Of a stretch of DNA of 64,000 nt, positions 45,058 to 53,737 are shown piece after piece. Positions within the stretch are counted from its first letter, which is position 1, and every line of letters starts with the position of its first letter. This DNA comes from Alicyclobacillus suci. GTDB lineage: Bacteria > Bacillota > Bacilli > Alicyclobacillales > Alicyclobacillaceae. The position numbers were made by a program, and so were the translations under genes. The stretch covers positions 1 through 64,000 of the forward strand of contig NZ_JAFMTW010000006.1 in assembly GCF_017329615.1 (NCBI RefSeq), written 5' to 3'. The notes beneath the pieces are model-generated. The model had not been told where the DNA came from. It ran no database searches and was given only the letters and a program-made list of their open reading frames with translations.

Positions 45058-46347
45058 TCAATTCGTTTTTCGCTGCGTTGCACGGCTGATGGCGTATAGA
45101 ATTAAACCAATCACCAGCGCGATGAAAGCAGCGAGGAGCTGGCTGTCAGATTCTTGGCAGAGGAGCCACACACAGAGCGCTGCGGCGATGACTGGAATTG
45201 TCATTCCAAGTGGCAGTTTGAACGGCCGATGCGCATCTTTGGCACGGACGCGTAAAACGATGACCGCAATGCAGACCAGCAAGTACTCGTACAAGCGAGC
45301 TGCGACGTTTAGTAAGACAAGATGTTGAAACGTGCCTGTGCAGGCGAGAATCATGACCAAAACGCCTGTGGTCCAAATCGCCACGACTGGTGTTTGGAAT
45401 CGTGGTGAAATCTTTGCGAACACGCCGGGCAACGAGCGGTTGAACGATAGTGCGTACACAATACGCGGTGACGACAACGCGATGCCACTCTTCGTGCCGA
45501 AGATGGAAAGGACTGCACCGATTGTCATGATCGTGGCGCCTCCCACAAACATGGCACGGCCCGCGTCTGCTAGAGGGGCAGTGGATGCTGAAAGAGCGGG
45601 ATCGAGCCGTTGTGCCGCAACTTGAATTAACATATAAAACAGCGTCACGCCAACAAGTGTGCCGATGACGCCAATGGCCACGGATTTGCGAGGATTTACC
45701 ATTTCGCCTTGTGGAATGGTGGCCATCTCAAAGCCGCCGTAGGCAAAGATCAGCACAAGAACGGCTTGTCCGAAGTCCTTCGGCGTACCAAATCTGCCTG
45801 CAGGAGATGCAGGATGTGTGACAAAGAACAGGCCCATGATAATGAGTAGCGCAAGCGGAAGCAGCTTTACGATGGAGAAGAACAGCACTGTCATTGACCC
45901 TCGCCGAACTCCAAACGTGTTTAACAAACAAAGCAGCCCCACGAGGACAATGATGATGAGATCTTTATACGGTGTAACCCCTGGCGCCAAGGCGGCAAGG
46001 TAACTGATCAAACCGTTTGACAGTGAAGCCCAACCGATGATGAACGTGAGCCAGCTCATCCATCCGACTGTGAAGGCGACGGTTTTGCCCATGGCTCGTT
46101 CGGCGTACACGAACGAACCGCCTGTCGTCGTAAACATACTGCTGGCTTCAGAAAAGGACAAGCCAATGAAAATAGCGATGATGCCCGCGAGTAAGTAAGC
46201 GAGCATTGATTTATTACCAGCAAGGCCTGCAACCTGACCAGGTAACAAGAAAATGCCACCGCCGATGACGCCGTTAATACCAATAAACAGAACCTCAGGC
46301 GTACGGAGGACACGTTTTAAGTTTTCTTCCACGTCTATTTCTCCCAC
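45058..46347 (-). CDS. APC family amino acid permease
   Basis: A 429-residue transporter with about twelve transmembrane segments. LFIGINGVIGGGIFLLPGQVAGLAG is the first helix with the GIG substrate-binding break, and FAYGGFEMATIPQGEMVNPRKSVAIG is the conserved sixth helix of the APC superfamily. It likely imports an amino acid or related amine by proton symport; specificity is not readable. The ATG is preceded by AAGGTGGGAGAAATAG. It is a single-gene unit closed by the terminator at 45016-45046. Confidence 0.86.
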   Translation of the reverse strand: MGEIDVEENLKRVLRTPEVLFIGINGVIGGGIFLLPGQVAGLAGNKSMLAYLLAGIIAIFIGLSFSEASSMFTTTGGSFVYAERAMGKTVAFTVGWMSWLTFIIGWASLSNGLISYLAALAPGVTPYKDLIIIVLVGLLCLLNTFGVRRGSMTVLFFSIVKLLPLALLIIMGLFFVTHPASPAGRFGTPKDFGQAVLVLIFAYGGFEMATIPQGEMVNPRKSVAIGVIGTLVGVTLFYMLIQVAAQRLDPALSASTAPLADAGRAMFVGGATIMTIGAVLSIFGTKSGIALSSPRIVYALSFNRSLPGVFAKISPRFQTPVVAIWTTGVLVMILACTGTFQHLVLLNVAARLYEYLLVCIAVIVLRVRAKDAHRPFKLPLGMTIPVIAAALCVWLLCQESDSQLLAAFIALVIGLILYAISRATQRKTN

Positions 46348-46614
46348 CTTTCCCTAGCTGGTTTGTCCGGATATGAAAACGCATAAATCATAGTGGAAAA
46401 ACCGGGATTTATCGTATCGTAATCAGGCAGACCTTTCAAGCGAACATTTCGTATGATTTCAGTCTGCCCCGATTCTATTCGTGGAATATAATGAATCTAC
46501 AGTACGAACGATTTTCGCTATGATGTATTTCATTTTATGTGTCAATTTCTCTGACATATTTGTTGAGGTATTTGTGAATTGTAGGTACATTTTAACGGAA
46601 GGGGGAGGACTCCG

Positions 46615-47958
46615 GTGCAGGTTGACTATGGTTTAGTCCAGGAACAGACACAGCGGCTTGTGATGACAGCGCAGATGAAGCAAGCACTAGACACATTGCA
46701 ATGGACGGCGGAGGAATTGGACGCCTTCATGCAAGAGGCGATGTTGGAGAATCCGCTATTGGAATACGAATCGCCGTACAAAATGGGCGAACTACCTTGG
46801 TCATCCGTCGTCAGCACGCGCAAACAGCGGGGGAGTACAGAAAGTTCGTCTTTGTCGTCGTTTGACCAGCGCATCAAAAGTACCCAAAGCAGAGAGGAAA
46901 AGTTGGCAGAGCAAATTCGGATGATGCAGTTGCCGGACGTGATCCGACGGATTTGCCTATTTTTAATCGGGTTATTGGACGAGTATGGTTACTTGCGCGA
47001 GTCAGAAGAAGAGTTGCAGGGCTTGTGTCATGCTTCGCTATATCAGGTGCGACGGGCTATTCAGGCACTTCAATGTGTGGAGCCGTTAGGGATTGGCGCG
47101 AGGGATTTACGAGAATGCTTGCGGTTGCAATTGGAACTGGTGTCGGTTTCACGACGAGCGCTGGTTGCAGCAATTATTGAGAAGCATTTGGAGGATGTCG
47201 CTCGCGGGCGCCTGGTGGCGATTGTGAAGGAATTAAAGTCGTCACCAGAAGCGATTCAGCAGGCAGTGGACGATTTACGGAATTTGAACCCGCGTCCTGG
47301 GTTGATGCTCGATGATACACCACCGCAATATATTGTGCCTGAAGTGGTCGTGCGGCGTGTGGGCGATGTTTATCAGGTATATGATGTGGCAGCTGCTCGT
47401 GGTCGCGTCTTCGTCAATCGAAACTATCAGAAGTTAATGGAAGATAAGCAGCATCCGGAGATACAGCAATTCTTGCGCCGTCAAGTCGAATCTATCGAGT
47501 GGATCACCCAGTGTCTGGAGCGACGCATGGAGACTTTACTAAAAGTCGCGCAAGCAATTGTCGATATTCAATCGAGCTTTTTTGAGTGCGGGCCCCGTGC
47601 ATTGAAGCCGTTGACGTTGCGGCAAGTTGCCGAGCGGGTTGAATTGCACGAGTCGACCGTCAGCCGCGCGGTACGCGGGAAATACATGGATACGCCACAA
47701 GGGGTACTTGAATTCAAGTACTTTTTCAACTCCGAAATTCGCGGTGACGATTCTGCTGTGTCAGCGCAGGCGGTGAAATCCGCGATACAGTCCTTGATTG
47801 CGTCAGAACAACCGGATTCTCCCCTCTCGGATGCAGATATCGCGCAGGCGATGAAGGCACAAGGAATCTCCGTTTCTCGTCGGACGGTAGCCAAATACCG
47901 GGAACAACTGCACATTCCGACGTCCCTGCGCCGTAAACGTATTTCATTGGAACTGTAG
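46615..47958 (+). CDS. rpoN: RNA polymerase sigma-54 factor
   Basis: A 447-residue sigma-54. The N-terminal region I is Gln/Leu rich (LVQEQTQRLVMTAQMKQALDTLQ), followed by an acidic stretch, a core-binding domain, the HTH (LRQVAERVELHESTVSRAVRGKYMDTPQGVLEFKYFF) and the RpoN box SRRTVAKYRE near the C-terminus. It starts at GTG after GGAAGGGGGAGG. No enhancer-binding activator with an AAA domain lies in this window; the V4R protein at 33631 lacks one. No convincing -24/-12 promoter was noticed here. Confidence 0.95.
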   Translation: MQVDYGLVQEQTQRLVMTAQMKQALDTLQWTAEELDAFMQEAMLENPLLEYESPYKMGELPWSSVVSTRKQRGSTESSSLSSFDQRIKSTQSREEKLAEQIRMMQLPDVIRRICLFLIGLLDEYGYLRESEEELQGLCHASLYQVRRAIQALQCVEPLGIGARDLRECLRLQLELVSVSRRALVAAIIEKHLEDVARGRLVAIVKELKSSPEAIQQAVDDLRNLNPRPGLMLDDTPPQYIVPEVVVRRVGDVYQVYDVAAARGRVFVNRNYQKLMEDKQHPEIQQFLRRQVESIEWITQCLERRMETLLKVAQAIVDIQSSFFECGPRALKPLTLRQVAERVELHESTVSRAVRGKYMDTPQGVLEFKYFFNSEIRGDDSAVSAQAVKSAIQSLIASEQPDSPLSDADIAQAMKAQGISVSRRTVAKYREQLHIPTSLRRKRISLEL

Positions 47959-47996
47959 CGTCTCGCTCTACTGGGGATGTAGCAGGAAGTCGCTTT

Positions 47997-48028
47997 GGCC
48001 GACGGCGTTTCCCGAAAGCGCGTCGGCC
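47997..48028. terminator. Hairpin between convergent rpoN and acetamidase genes
   Basis: GGCCGACG (47997-48004) pairs with CGTCGGCC (48021-48028) over a 16-base loop. No T tract; likely a shared termination or transcript-end structure. Confidence 0.45.
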
Positions 48029-48058
48029 ACATATACAACTGTTGGGGGCAGGTTTCAG

Positions 48059-48964
48059 TTAATACGTGAACGTAAAGCCATATTGCTCCGCTATCCAACG
48101 GGGGAGTTCAAAGCGGGCGGTTTTTAGCGGATCGACGACTTGGCACACACGCAAATCGCCCGCTGCACTGAGCAGAAACGTCGCTTCCGCCTTGTCCACT
48201 CCGCAAGTCTCTTCGAGAAAATGAACCATGTTTTTGACGGCGCGCGTTGCTGCATCATCCAACAATGTTTCCGAGGCAATCGTCATAATTTGCTCGTCGT
48301 TGACCAGCATGGGCGTTGGCCAATGTTTACCTTTTTGCACATGGAATTGAACTTGGACGGTGGCTGCAATTTCAATGCCACAGACGGCGACTTCTCCATC
48401 GCCCATCGCAGCGTGTAGGTCGCCAAGTGCGAATAAGGCACCTGGGACGTTCACTGGCAAGATCAGGCGAGCACCTTCTGTGATGCACTTACAGTCCATG
48501 TTGCCGCCATGGTCGCCTGGAGTGCCACATGGGATACTATCGACCGCCGGTGCAGTTCCAATCACGCCAATCATCGGGTGGATGGGTAATTCAATCGTGT
48601 CGGAAAAAATGGCTTTGCCGTTATGGATGGGAATCATGCGTATCGCATTTTGGCTCAGTTCGTCCCCGAGCACGCCGAGGTTGGGGCCTGTGGTCATTAC
48701 CCCCCGTTTCGCTAAGTCAATTTTCTGAATATGTACGACGAGTAAATCGCCGGGCTCGGCGCCGTTGATGTAGATGGGACCTGTAGCTGGGTTGATGCGC
48801 TCCCAGTCAAGCGTTCCGAAATCCCGGTCTTCGCTGGTAATTTGATTCTCAAAGCAGTCACACGTTTGGATGATGACCGTGTCACCGTCCGCGACATGCG
48901 TTACGGGCGCGTTGTTTGGTGACATCGCGTAAATTAAATGGTCTGTTGATAGCATGCTGGTCAT
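48059..48964 (-). CDS. Acetamidase/formamidase family protein
   Basis: A 301-residue FmdA/AmdA-family amidohydrolase, which releases ammonia from formamide or acetamide. The family pattern is clear: VADGDTVIIQTCDCF, RINPATGPIYINGAEPGDLLVVHI, HPMIGVIGTAP, PGDHGGNMDCKCI (conserved Asp/Cys segment), ALGDLHAAMGDGEVAVCGIE. GGAGG precedes the start closely. It is monocistronic. Together with the decaying urease this is the second ammonia-releasing enzyme of the window. Confidence 0.9.
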   Translation of the reverse strand: MTSMLSTDHLIYAMSPNNAPVTHVADGDTVIIQTCDCFENQITSEDRDFGTLDWERINPATGPIYINGAEPGDLLVVHIQKIDLAKRGVMTTGPNLGVLGDELSQNAIRMIPIHNGKAIFSDTIELPIHPMIGVIGTAPAVDSIPCGTPGDHGGNMDCKCITEGARLILPVNVPGALFALGDLHAAMGDGEVAVCGIEIAATVQVQFHVQKGKHWPTPMLVNDEQIMTIASETLLDDAATRAVKNMVHFLEETCGVDKAEATFLLSAAGDLRVCQVVDPLKTARFELPRWIAEQYGFTFTY

Positions 48965-49115
48965 GTAGGGGCCCTCCTCGTCGGCATTGGTGGGTCGTAC
49001 TATAAACGAAATGTTAGCAAAATGGAAGAGAAGTTTGCCATGAGGAGGTGAAAGGTCGCAAATATTTTATTTAAGTTCGGAATCTTTTGTCTAACGATAG
49101 CATATGGATCTATCA

Positions 49116-49129
49116 GGATGACGTCATCC
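49116..49129. promoter_or_regulatory. Perfect 14-bp palindrome upstream of the MFS-Rieske unit
   Basis: GGATGACGTCATCC is fully self-complementary and lies 18 bases before a cre site. It could be an operator of a further regulator; no other copy was noticed in the window. Confidence 0.4.
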
Positions 49130-49147
49130 GAAGGATTCCTGGTTTCA

Positions 49148-49161
49148 TGAAAGCGCTATCA
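49148..49161. promoter_or_regulatory. CcpA cre site upstream of the MFS-Rieske unit
   Basis: TGAAAGCGCTATCA matches the cre consensus TGWAANCGNTNWCA perfectly. It is about 70 bases before the GntR-type operator, in the only long gap upstream of the catabolic genes. Confidence 0.62.
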
Positions 49162-49218
49162 AAAGCTTGGCTGGATCAGCGATGTGTGTCGAACTGCGGG
49201 ATGTGTTGTGGCACTTCC

Positions 49219-49243
49219 TGAATAAAATTGTTGACAATTATGT
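49219..49243. promoter_or_regulatory. GntR-type operator, second copy of the ring-fission operator
   Basis: Core AATTGTTGACAATT at 49226-49239. The whole 25-base stretch equals 12915-12939 except for one A-to-G change in the centre. TTGACA within it (49231-49236) could be a -35 box, though only a weak -10 (TGTAGG) follows. Confidence 0.68.
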
Positions 49244-49274
49244 CTGCGCGATTGTAGGGAGGGGGGATTCGCTG

Positions 49275-49316
49275 CGCTTGCCGCTTGCCGCTTGCCGTTT
49301 ACCATTTACCATTTAC
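49275..49316 (+). repeat. Tandem heptamer array
   Basis: Six consecutive 7-bp units: CGCTTGC three times, then CGTTTAC once and CATTTAC twice, followed by CATGG. The third-to-fourth unit change shows stepwise divergence of one repeat. It lies in the leader between the operator and the HicB-like gene. Too short and irregular for a CRISPR. Confidence 0.75.
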
Positions 49317-49402
49317 CATGGTTGATAGTCTGACATTCATGGCAATTGTATCGACATGCCAAACGAAACACCTGTGTAGGGTATGGGAACAAAGGGTGAC
49401 AC

Positions 49403-49660
49403 ATGTGGAAGGATGAGTGTTTGATGACGGTTGAGGAGTACTTAGCAATCCCATATATTTTGCAGGTTTGGTCGAGGGAATGTGAGGATGGACGATGGGT
49501 TCGTCATGCTGAATTTCCTGAGTTGCCCGGGTGCTTTGCGGAGGCTTCATCCGCCGTGGAAGCTGTAGAAAGGGCGGAAGCTGCTCGCGTAGCCTATATT
49601 GTCGAAAAACTTGCACGCGGTGAGGCCGTTCCGGTGCCGCGACCACCACTGGAGGCGTAA
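49403..49660 (+). CDS. HicB-like protein (orphan antitoxin-type fold)
   Basis: An 85-residue protein with the HicB-type partial RNase-H fold: YILQVWSRECEDGRWVRHAEFPELPGCFAEASSAVEAVERA, quoted as family elements, where FPELPGCFAEASS is the hallmark segment. No HicA-type toxin gene is adjacent, and there is no C-terminal DNA-binding extension beyond EAVPVPRP. ATG at 49403 follows AAAGGGTGACAC; a second in-frame ATG is at 49424. It is 46 bases before the MFS gene and probably co-transcribed. Confidence 0.62.
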   Translation: MWKDECLMTVEEYLAIPYILQVWSRECEDGRWVRHAEFPELPGCFAEASSAVEAVERAEAARVAYIVEKLARGEAVPVPRPPLEA

Positions 49661-49706
49661 TTTGTGACGGACTGGTTGGGAGTCCGTGATAGGAAGGGGA
49701 ACGTTT

Positions 49707-51113
49707 ATGTCTACTGTGCCGGAAGCGGGAATCTTCGGTGGACGATTTACCCCAGAGAAGAGACGAAGCATCCTCGTTGGTTGGCTGGCCGGAATGCTCA
49801 ATACGTACGACCTGTTTTTGCCTGTTTTGGTCCTCCCCACCGCAATGGGGTATTTTGAACCACCTACTTTGTCACCGGAAGTACAGGTGACACTGATTAA
49901 CATTGCATTTGCCATCTCCATGGTGGCACAGCCTATTGGTGGGTTGGTCATTGGCCCCATCGGCGACAGGATTGGGCGAAAACGCTTGGTCATTGTCACA
50001 TCGGTTGGGTTTACCATTGGTACCTTTTTATTGGCTATCATGCCTGGCTATGCGGCGTGGGGGTATGCTGCCATTGGCATTTTCCTCTTTTTGCGCCTGG
50101 CAAATGGCGCTTTTTCGGCGGCTGGGCTCGGCGGGTCCGTGCCTCTTGCGCTAGAACGAACGCCAAAGCGATGGCGTGGTCTCGTCGGTGGGCTGCTTGG
50201 CGTTGCACCAACCACAGGCGTCATCTTGTTAAGCGCTGTTCAATTGATTCTCAATTCGAAATTATCTCCAGAAGCATTCACGCAATGGGGATGGCGAATT
50301 CCATTTTTGGTGGGTGTGGTTCTAGGGATCATCTTGTTAATTTTTATCGCGCGCATCAGTGAGCTCGCGTTGTTTGCAGGCGAGGCGGAGCAGCAAGATG
50401 GCGACACGATAACTAAGAATAGGCCCCTAAAAGAGGTATTCGCTACGTCGAACCTCAAGACCTTTGGCCAGATGTTCATGTTGTACAGCGGGTATTTGTT
50501 CGCAGTGCAGGCGGCTGTTTCCTTTGTTCCATCATTGCTCATCAACATTCTTCATCAGCCGGCCCAGGCGGTTGATAGCCTCATGTTATATGGGAACATC
50601 GGCATTGTCGTGTTTGGCGTTGTGTTGGGTGCCCTTAGTCAGCGAGTCGGTCGGAGACGAATGCTGTTATTCGGCGGAGCCTGGATTTTCGTTGTATGCA
50701 CAATTCTGTATTATTTGACGATTCATGCAGCAGGTGCCAAGTCGGGGTTTGCAGCGGTGGGGATTCTGGGATTCTTCATGATTATCCTCACCATCGCGCC
50801 GTTTTCCGGAATGGTCTTGACATATACCGCGGAGCGTTATCCATTTCACACCCGAACCACCGGATTTAGTGCCATTTCCACACTGACCAGCGTGATACCA
50901 GGATTCTATAGTTTTTATCTACTGGGGCTAGGAAAAGTCATGCCATATCAATACACCGTTATGATACTGACTGTGGTGGCAGGCCTGCTCACCTGGTTTG
51001 GCGCGAAAGTGGGTCCGGAGACGGTTGACTTTGAAATGCTTCCGCAAGCTGAAGAACTGTTGGAGATGCCAAGTCCCACACCTGCTGCAGAGTCGCCGAT
51101 GAAAATTGAGTGA
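49707..51113 (+). CDS. MFS transporter, metabolite:proton symporter type
   Basis: A 468-residue transporter with about twelve transmembrane helices. Loop 2-3 holds GPIGDRIGRKR, the MFS A-motif, with a second copy SQRVGRRR in the other half. The N-terminal TYDLFLPVLVLPTAMGYF and the central cytoplasmic loop resemble MHS/AAHS-like carriers of organic and aromatic acids. AGGAAGGGG lies before the ATG at 49707. The Rieske oxygenase follows 35 bases later, so it likely imports the oxygenase substrate. Confidence 0.82.
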   Translation: MSTVPEAGIFGGRFTPEKRRSILVGWLAGMLNTYDLFLPVLVLPTAMGYFEPPTLSPEVQVTLINIAFAISMVAQPIGGLVIGPIGDRIGRKRLVIVTSVGFTIGTFLLAIMPGYAAWGYAAIGIFLFLRLANGAFSAAGLGGSVPLALERTPKRWRGLVGGLLGVAPTTGVILLSAVQLILNSKLSPEAFTQWGWRIPFLVGVVLGIILLIFIARISELALFAGEAEQQDGDTITKNRPLKEVFATSNLKTFGQMFMLYSGYLFAVQAAVSFVPSLLINILHQPAQAVDSLMLYGNIGIVVFGVVLGALSQRVGRRRMLLFGGAWIFVVCTILYYLTIHAAGAKSGFAAVGILGFFMIILTIAPFSGMVLTYTAERYPFHTRTTGFSAISTLTSVIPGFYSFYLLGLGKVMPYQYTVMILTVVAGLLTWFGAKVGPETVDFEMLPQAEELLEMPSPTPAAESPMKIE

Positions 51114-51148
51114 GTGAACATTGAGTGATTCGAAGGGAGCGTATTTGT

Positions 51149-52483
51149 ATGTTGAGTAAGGAAGATAACGAATTCATCAGCCGCGTTGGACCAGGCACCC
51201 CGATGGGGAACCTGATGCGACAATATTGGATTCCAGCGATGTTATCCTCAGAATTGCCTGGACCTGACTGTGATCCCGTTCGCGTCATGCTACTTGGGGA
51301 AAAACTGATTGGCTTCCGCGACAGTCTGGGGCGTGTGGGTCTCATTCAAAATCACTGTCCACACCGTGGGGCAAGCTTGTTTTTTGGGCGCAATAGCGAA
51401 TGTGGCCTGCGATGTGTCTATCATGGCTGGCAGTTTGATGTAGAAGGCCGTTGTATCGACATGCCGAACGAGCCGCCTGAAAGCGATTTCAAAAATAAAG
51501 TCAAGGCCGTGGCTTACCCTTGTGTCGAGCGCGGAGGATTGGTGTGGACCTATATGGGGCCGCGGGAGACGCCGCCGCCGTTGCCAGATATCGAGGTGAA
51601 TATGCTCCCAGAGGGAGAGTACGTCATTATCCCAAGTTATGTTGAATCTAACTGGCTGCAGGCAGTGGAGGGCGAGATTGACACAAGTCATACGGGATTC
51701 TTACACTTTGGCGCGATTCAACCCGAGGATGTTCAGGAGGGTACGTTCCTGCATTATACCGTGAAGGATAGAGCGCCCCGTTACTCTGTTGTCGATACCG
51801 ACTATGGGGCCATGTACGGCGCCTATCGGCCAGCAAAGCCTGGCTACGTGTATTGGCGCATCGCCCACTTTAATTTTCCGTTTTACACCCAGCCGCCGGA
51901 GGGTGTTCTTGGCCACAGCGTGATTATGAACGCGTGGGTCCCGATGGATGACACGCACACCATGTCGTTTGTCATGCTTCGCAAGGACAAAATGGAGAGC
52001 GGGCGGCCGTCTCGGCTCCCAATCCAAGGGAATAGCGAAAAGTACCCAGATCTGCAAGTTCCGATGTTACCGCGGACGACTGATTGGTTTGGGCGCTTCC
52101 GACCGGCTGTGAATGCGGAAAATGATTATCTGATTGATCGCGAATTGCAGCGGCAACCAGACAGTTACTCGGGCATTCGGTATCTTGCGTCGCAAGATAG
52201 AGCCATGCAAGAAAGTATGGGTGGGATTTATGACCGGACGCAGGAACGCCTCGCGAGTTCTGACGTGATGGTGATTCGCGTGCGCCGGCGGCTGTTGGCC
52301 GCGGCTCGGGCATTGGCGGAACAGCAGATTGTGCCACCTGGTGTCGACCATCCCGAGGTGTATCGCAACCGCTCTGGCGGTGTACTGCTGCCAGAAGGCG
52401 CAGACTGGATAGAGGATACAAAAGAGCTGCGTAAGGCGTTTGTCGAGCATCCGGAAGTGGCTGCCCAATTGCCGCAGCCGTAA
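51149..52483 (+). CDS. Rieske non-heme iron oxygenase, phthalate-dioxygenase/O-demethylase group
   Basis: A 444-residue oxygenase component. The Rieske cluster is CPH...CVYH (NHCPHRGASLFFGR...LRCVYHGW); the mononuclear iron site is DTSHTGFLH (D-x2-H-x4-H). The N-terminus GPGTPMGNLMRQYWIPAMLSSELP is typical of single-component-type oxygenase subunits related to phthalate dioxygenase and 5,5'-dehydrodivanillate O-demethylase (LigX). It needs a reductase, which is not encoded in this window. Given the shared operator with the ring-fission operon, O-demethylation or hydroxylation of an aromatic acid is proposed. Confidence 0.87.
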   Translation: MLSKEDNEFISRVGPGTPMGNLMRQYWIPAMLSSELPGPDCDPVRVMLLGEKLIGFRDSLGRVGLIQNHCPHRGASLFFGRNSECGLRCVYHGWQFDVEGRCIDMPNEPPESDFKNKVKAVAYPCVERGGLVWTYMGPRETPPPLPDIEVNMLPEGEYVIIPSYVESNWLQAVEGEIDTSHTGFLHFGAIQPEDVQEGTFLHYTVKDRAPRYSVVDTDYGAMYGAYRPAKPGYVYWRIAHFNFPFYTQPPEGVLGHSVIMNAWVPMDDTHTMSFVMLRKDKMESGRPSRLPIQGNSEKYPDLQVPMLPRTTDWFGRFRPAVNAENDYLIDRELQRQPDSYSGIRYLASQDRAMQESMGGIYDRTQERLASSDVMVIRVRRRLLAAARALAEQQIVPPGVDHPEVYRNRSGGVLLPEGADWIEDTKELRKAFVEHPEVAAQLPQP

Positions 52484-52527
52484 AGAATAGGAACTGGGAA
52501 GGGGTGGTTGTCGTAATCAGCATGGAT

Positions 52528-52584
52528 GAGCGGGCGTTTGAGACTTGGCGCGATAGGGCGGAGTCGCAAACGCTCAATTTTTTT
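52528..52584 (+). terminator. Terminator of the MFS-Rieske unit
   Basis: GAGCGGGCGTTTG (from 52528) pairs with CAAACGCTC (52567-52575) with a bulge, an inner GACT/AGTC pair, then AA and seven T (52578-52584). Confidence 0.7.
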
Positions 52585-52700
52585 GTTCTTTGGGTGGTCG
52601 CAGGGTGGGGATACATGTGCGTTCATGGTGCCGGGAGACCGATATCGCGATGCATGTTATAGTATTGATATCAAACGACAAGTGGGTGTGAAAGCTCAGT

Positions 52701-53735
52701 ATGTACCATGGAAGGTATCAACCGCCAGGCACACGTAAGCAGGAACCGGAAGTTCCAAAAGGCAAACCGGCACTGCGCTGGGCCGTGTTCTTTTTTGTCT
52801 GCTTTATTTATTTCTGTGTATCTACGTCGCTATGGGTATTCCATGGGCCGTTTCAATCGCTTCGCAATTACGTCATTGACACGTTCGACGAGACGAGGCA
52901 TGGATACCTGTTGCGACCTTTGTCACTATTTACGCTTCCAAATTCCGTGATTGCGGCACATGCCTTGGCGGACGGCGGAATGGTGTCGGAGACGACGCCG
53001 ATTGACGAAATTCGAACGCAAAACTTTGATAACAACGACGGTTCAATCCAATTGGAGACGTACAACGGTCAGACGTTCACTGCGCACATCATGATTGTCG
53101 ACGACCCAAAGCGGATTAAGGTCGCCACCACGCGATACCTCGGTAAGCGCGGAGAAACAGTGCTGCAAATGGTCGAGGATACGGGCGCTGTCGCTGGCGT
53201 CAATGGGGGGGCCTTCTCTGACGCGAACGAACAGGGAACTGGTGCGTACCCATTGGGTATCACGATGCACGATGGCAAAGTCATTACTGGGGCGGGTTCA
53301 ACCGGCAAACACGCGGAAATTGCCTTCACTAGCGGTGGCCAACTAATCGCAGGTAATTACTCATTGGCCGATTTGCGTGAGAAAAATGTGCAAGAAGCTT
53401 TGAGTTTTGGTCCGGTTCTTGTCTTGAACGGACAACCCGTACAGGTTCCTGATCAAGGTTATAACCCGCGTACGGCAATTGGCCAAACGGCTGACGGGAA
53501 AGTGATTCTCGTCGTCACCGATGGGCGTGGACAGTATGGGCACCTGGGTGCGTCTATGGCGGATATTACGGCGATTATGCTGAAATATCATGCGGTTACT
53601 GCAGTCGATCTCGACGGTGGTTCTTCGACGACGATGGTGTATCACGATAAGCTCGTCAATACACCGGTGGATTTGACCGGCGCGCGCAGTGTCGCGACAT
53701 CGATTGTGGTCATGCCGGAAAGCAGGGGGCAGTAG
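52701..53735 (+). CDS. Membrane-anchored phosphodiester glycosidase (NAGPA-like) protein
   Basis: A 344-residue protein with one N-terminal transmembrane helix (about 27-47, WAVFFFVCFIYFCVSTSLWVF) and an extracellular NAGPA-type domain: GAVAGVNGGAFSDANEQGTG, PLGITMHDGKVI, SFGPVLVLNGQPV, NPRTAIGQTADGKVILVVTDGRG and VDLDGGSSTTMVY. Family members act on phosphodiester-linked sugars and are often annotated as exopolysaccharide biosynthesis proteins. It is followed after two bases by a second membrane-anchored protein, indicating an operon. Confidence 0.82.
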   Translation: MYHGRYQPPGTRKQEPEVPKGKPALRWAVFFFVCFIYFCVSTSLWVFHGPFQSLRNYVIDTFDETRHGYLLRPLSLFTLPNSVIAAHALADGGMVSETTPIDEIRTQNFDNNDGSIQLETYNGQTFTAHIMIVDDPKRIKVATTRYLGKRGETVLQMVEDTGAVAGVNGGAFSDANEQGTGAYPLGITMHDGKVITGAGSTGKHAEIAFTSGGQLIAGNYSLADLREKNVQEALSFGPVLVLNGQPVQVPDQGYNPRTAIGQTADGKVILVVTDGRGQYGHLGASMADITAIMLKYHAVTAVDLDGGSSTTMVYHDKLVNTPVDLTGARSVATSIVVMPESRGQ

Positions 53736-53737
53736 GA

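Noticed and set aside
46348..46614. Sigma-54 type (-24/-12) promoter near rpoN
   Set aside because: No GG-N10-GC element with the expected flanks could be found; a weak TTGAGG/TACATT pair is more plausible.
49275..49316. CRISPR-like repeats
   Set aside because: Units are 7 bp, contiguous and without spacers; this is a simple tandem repeat.
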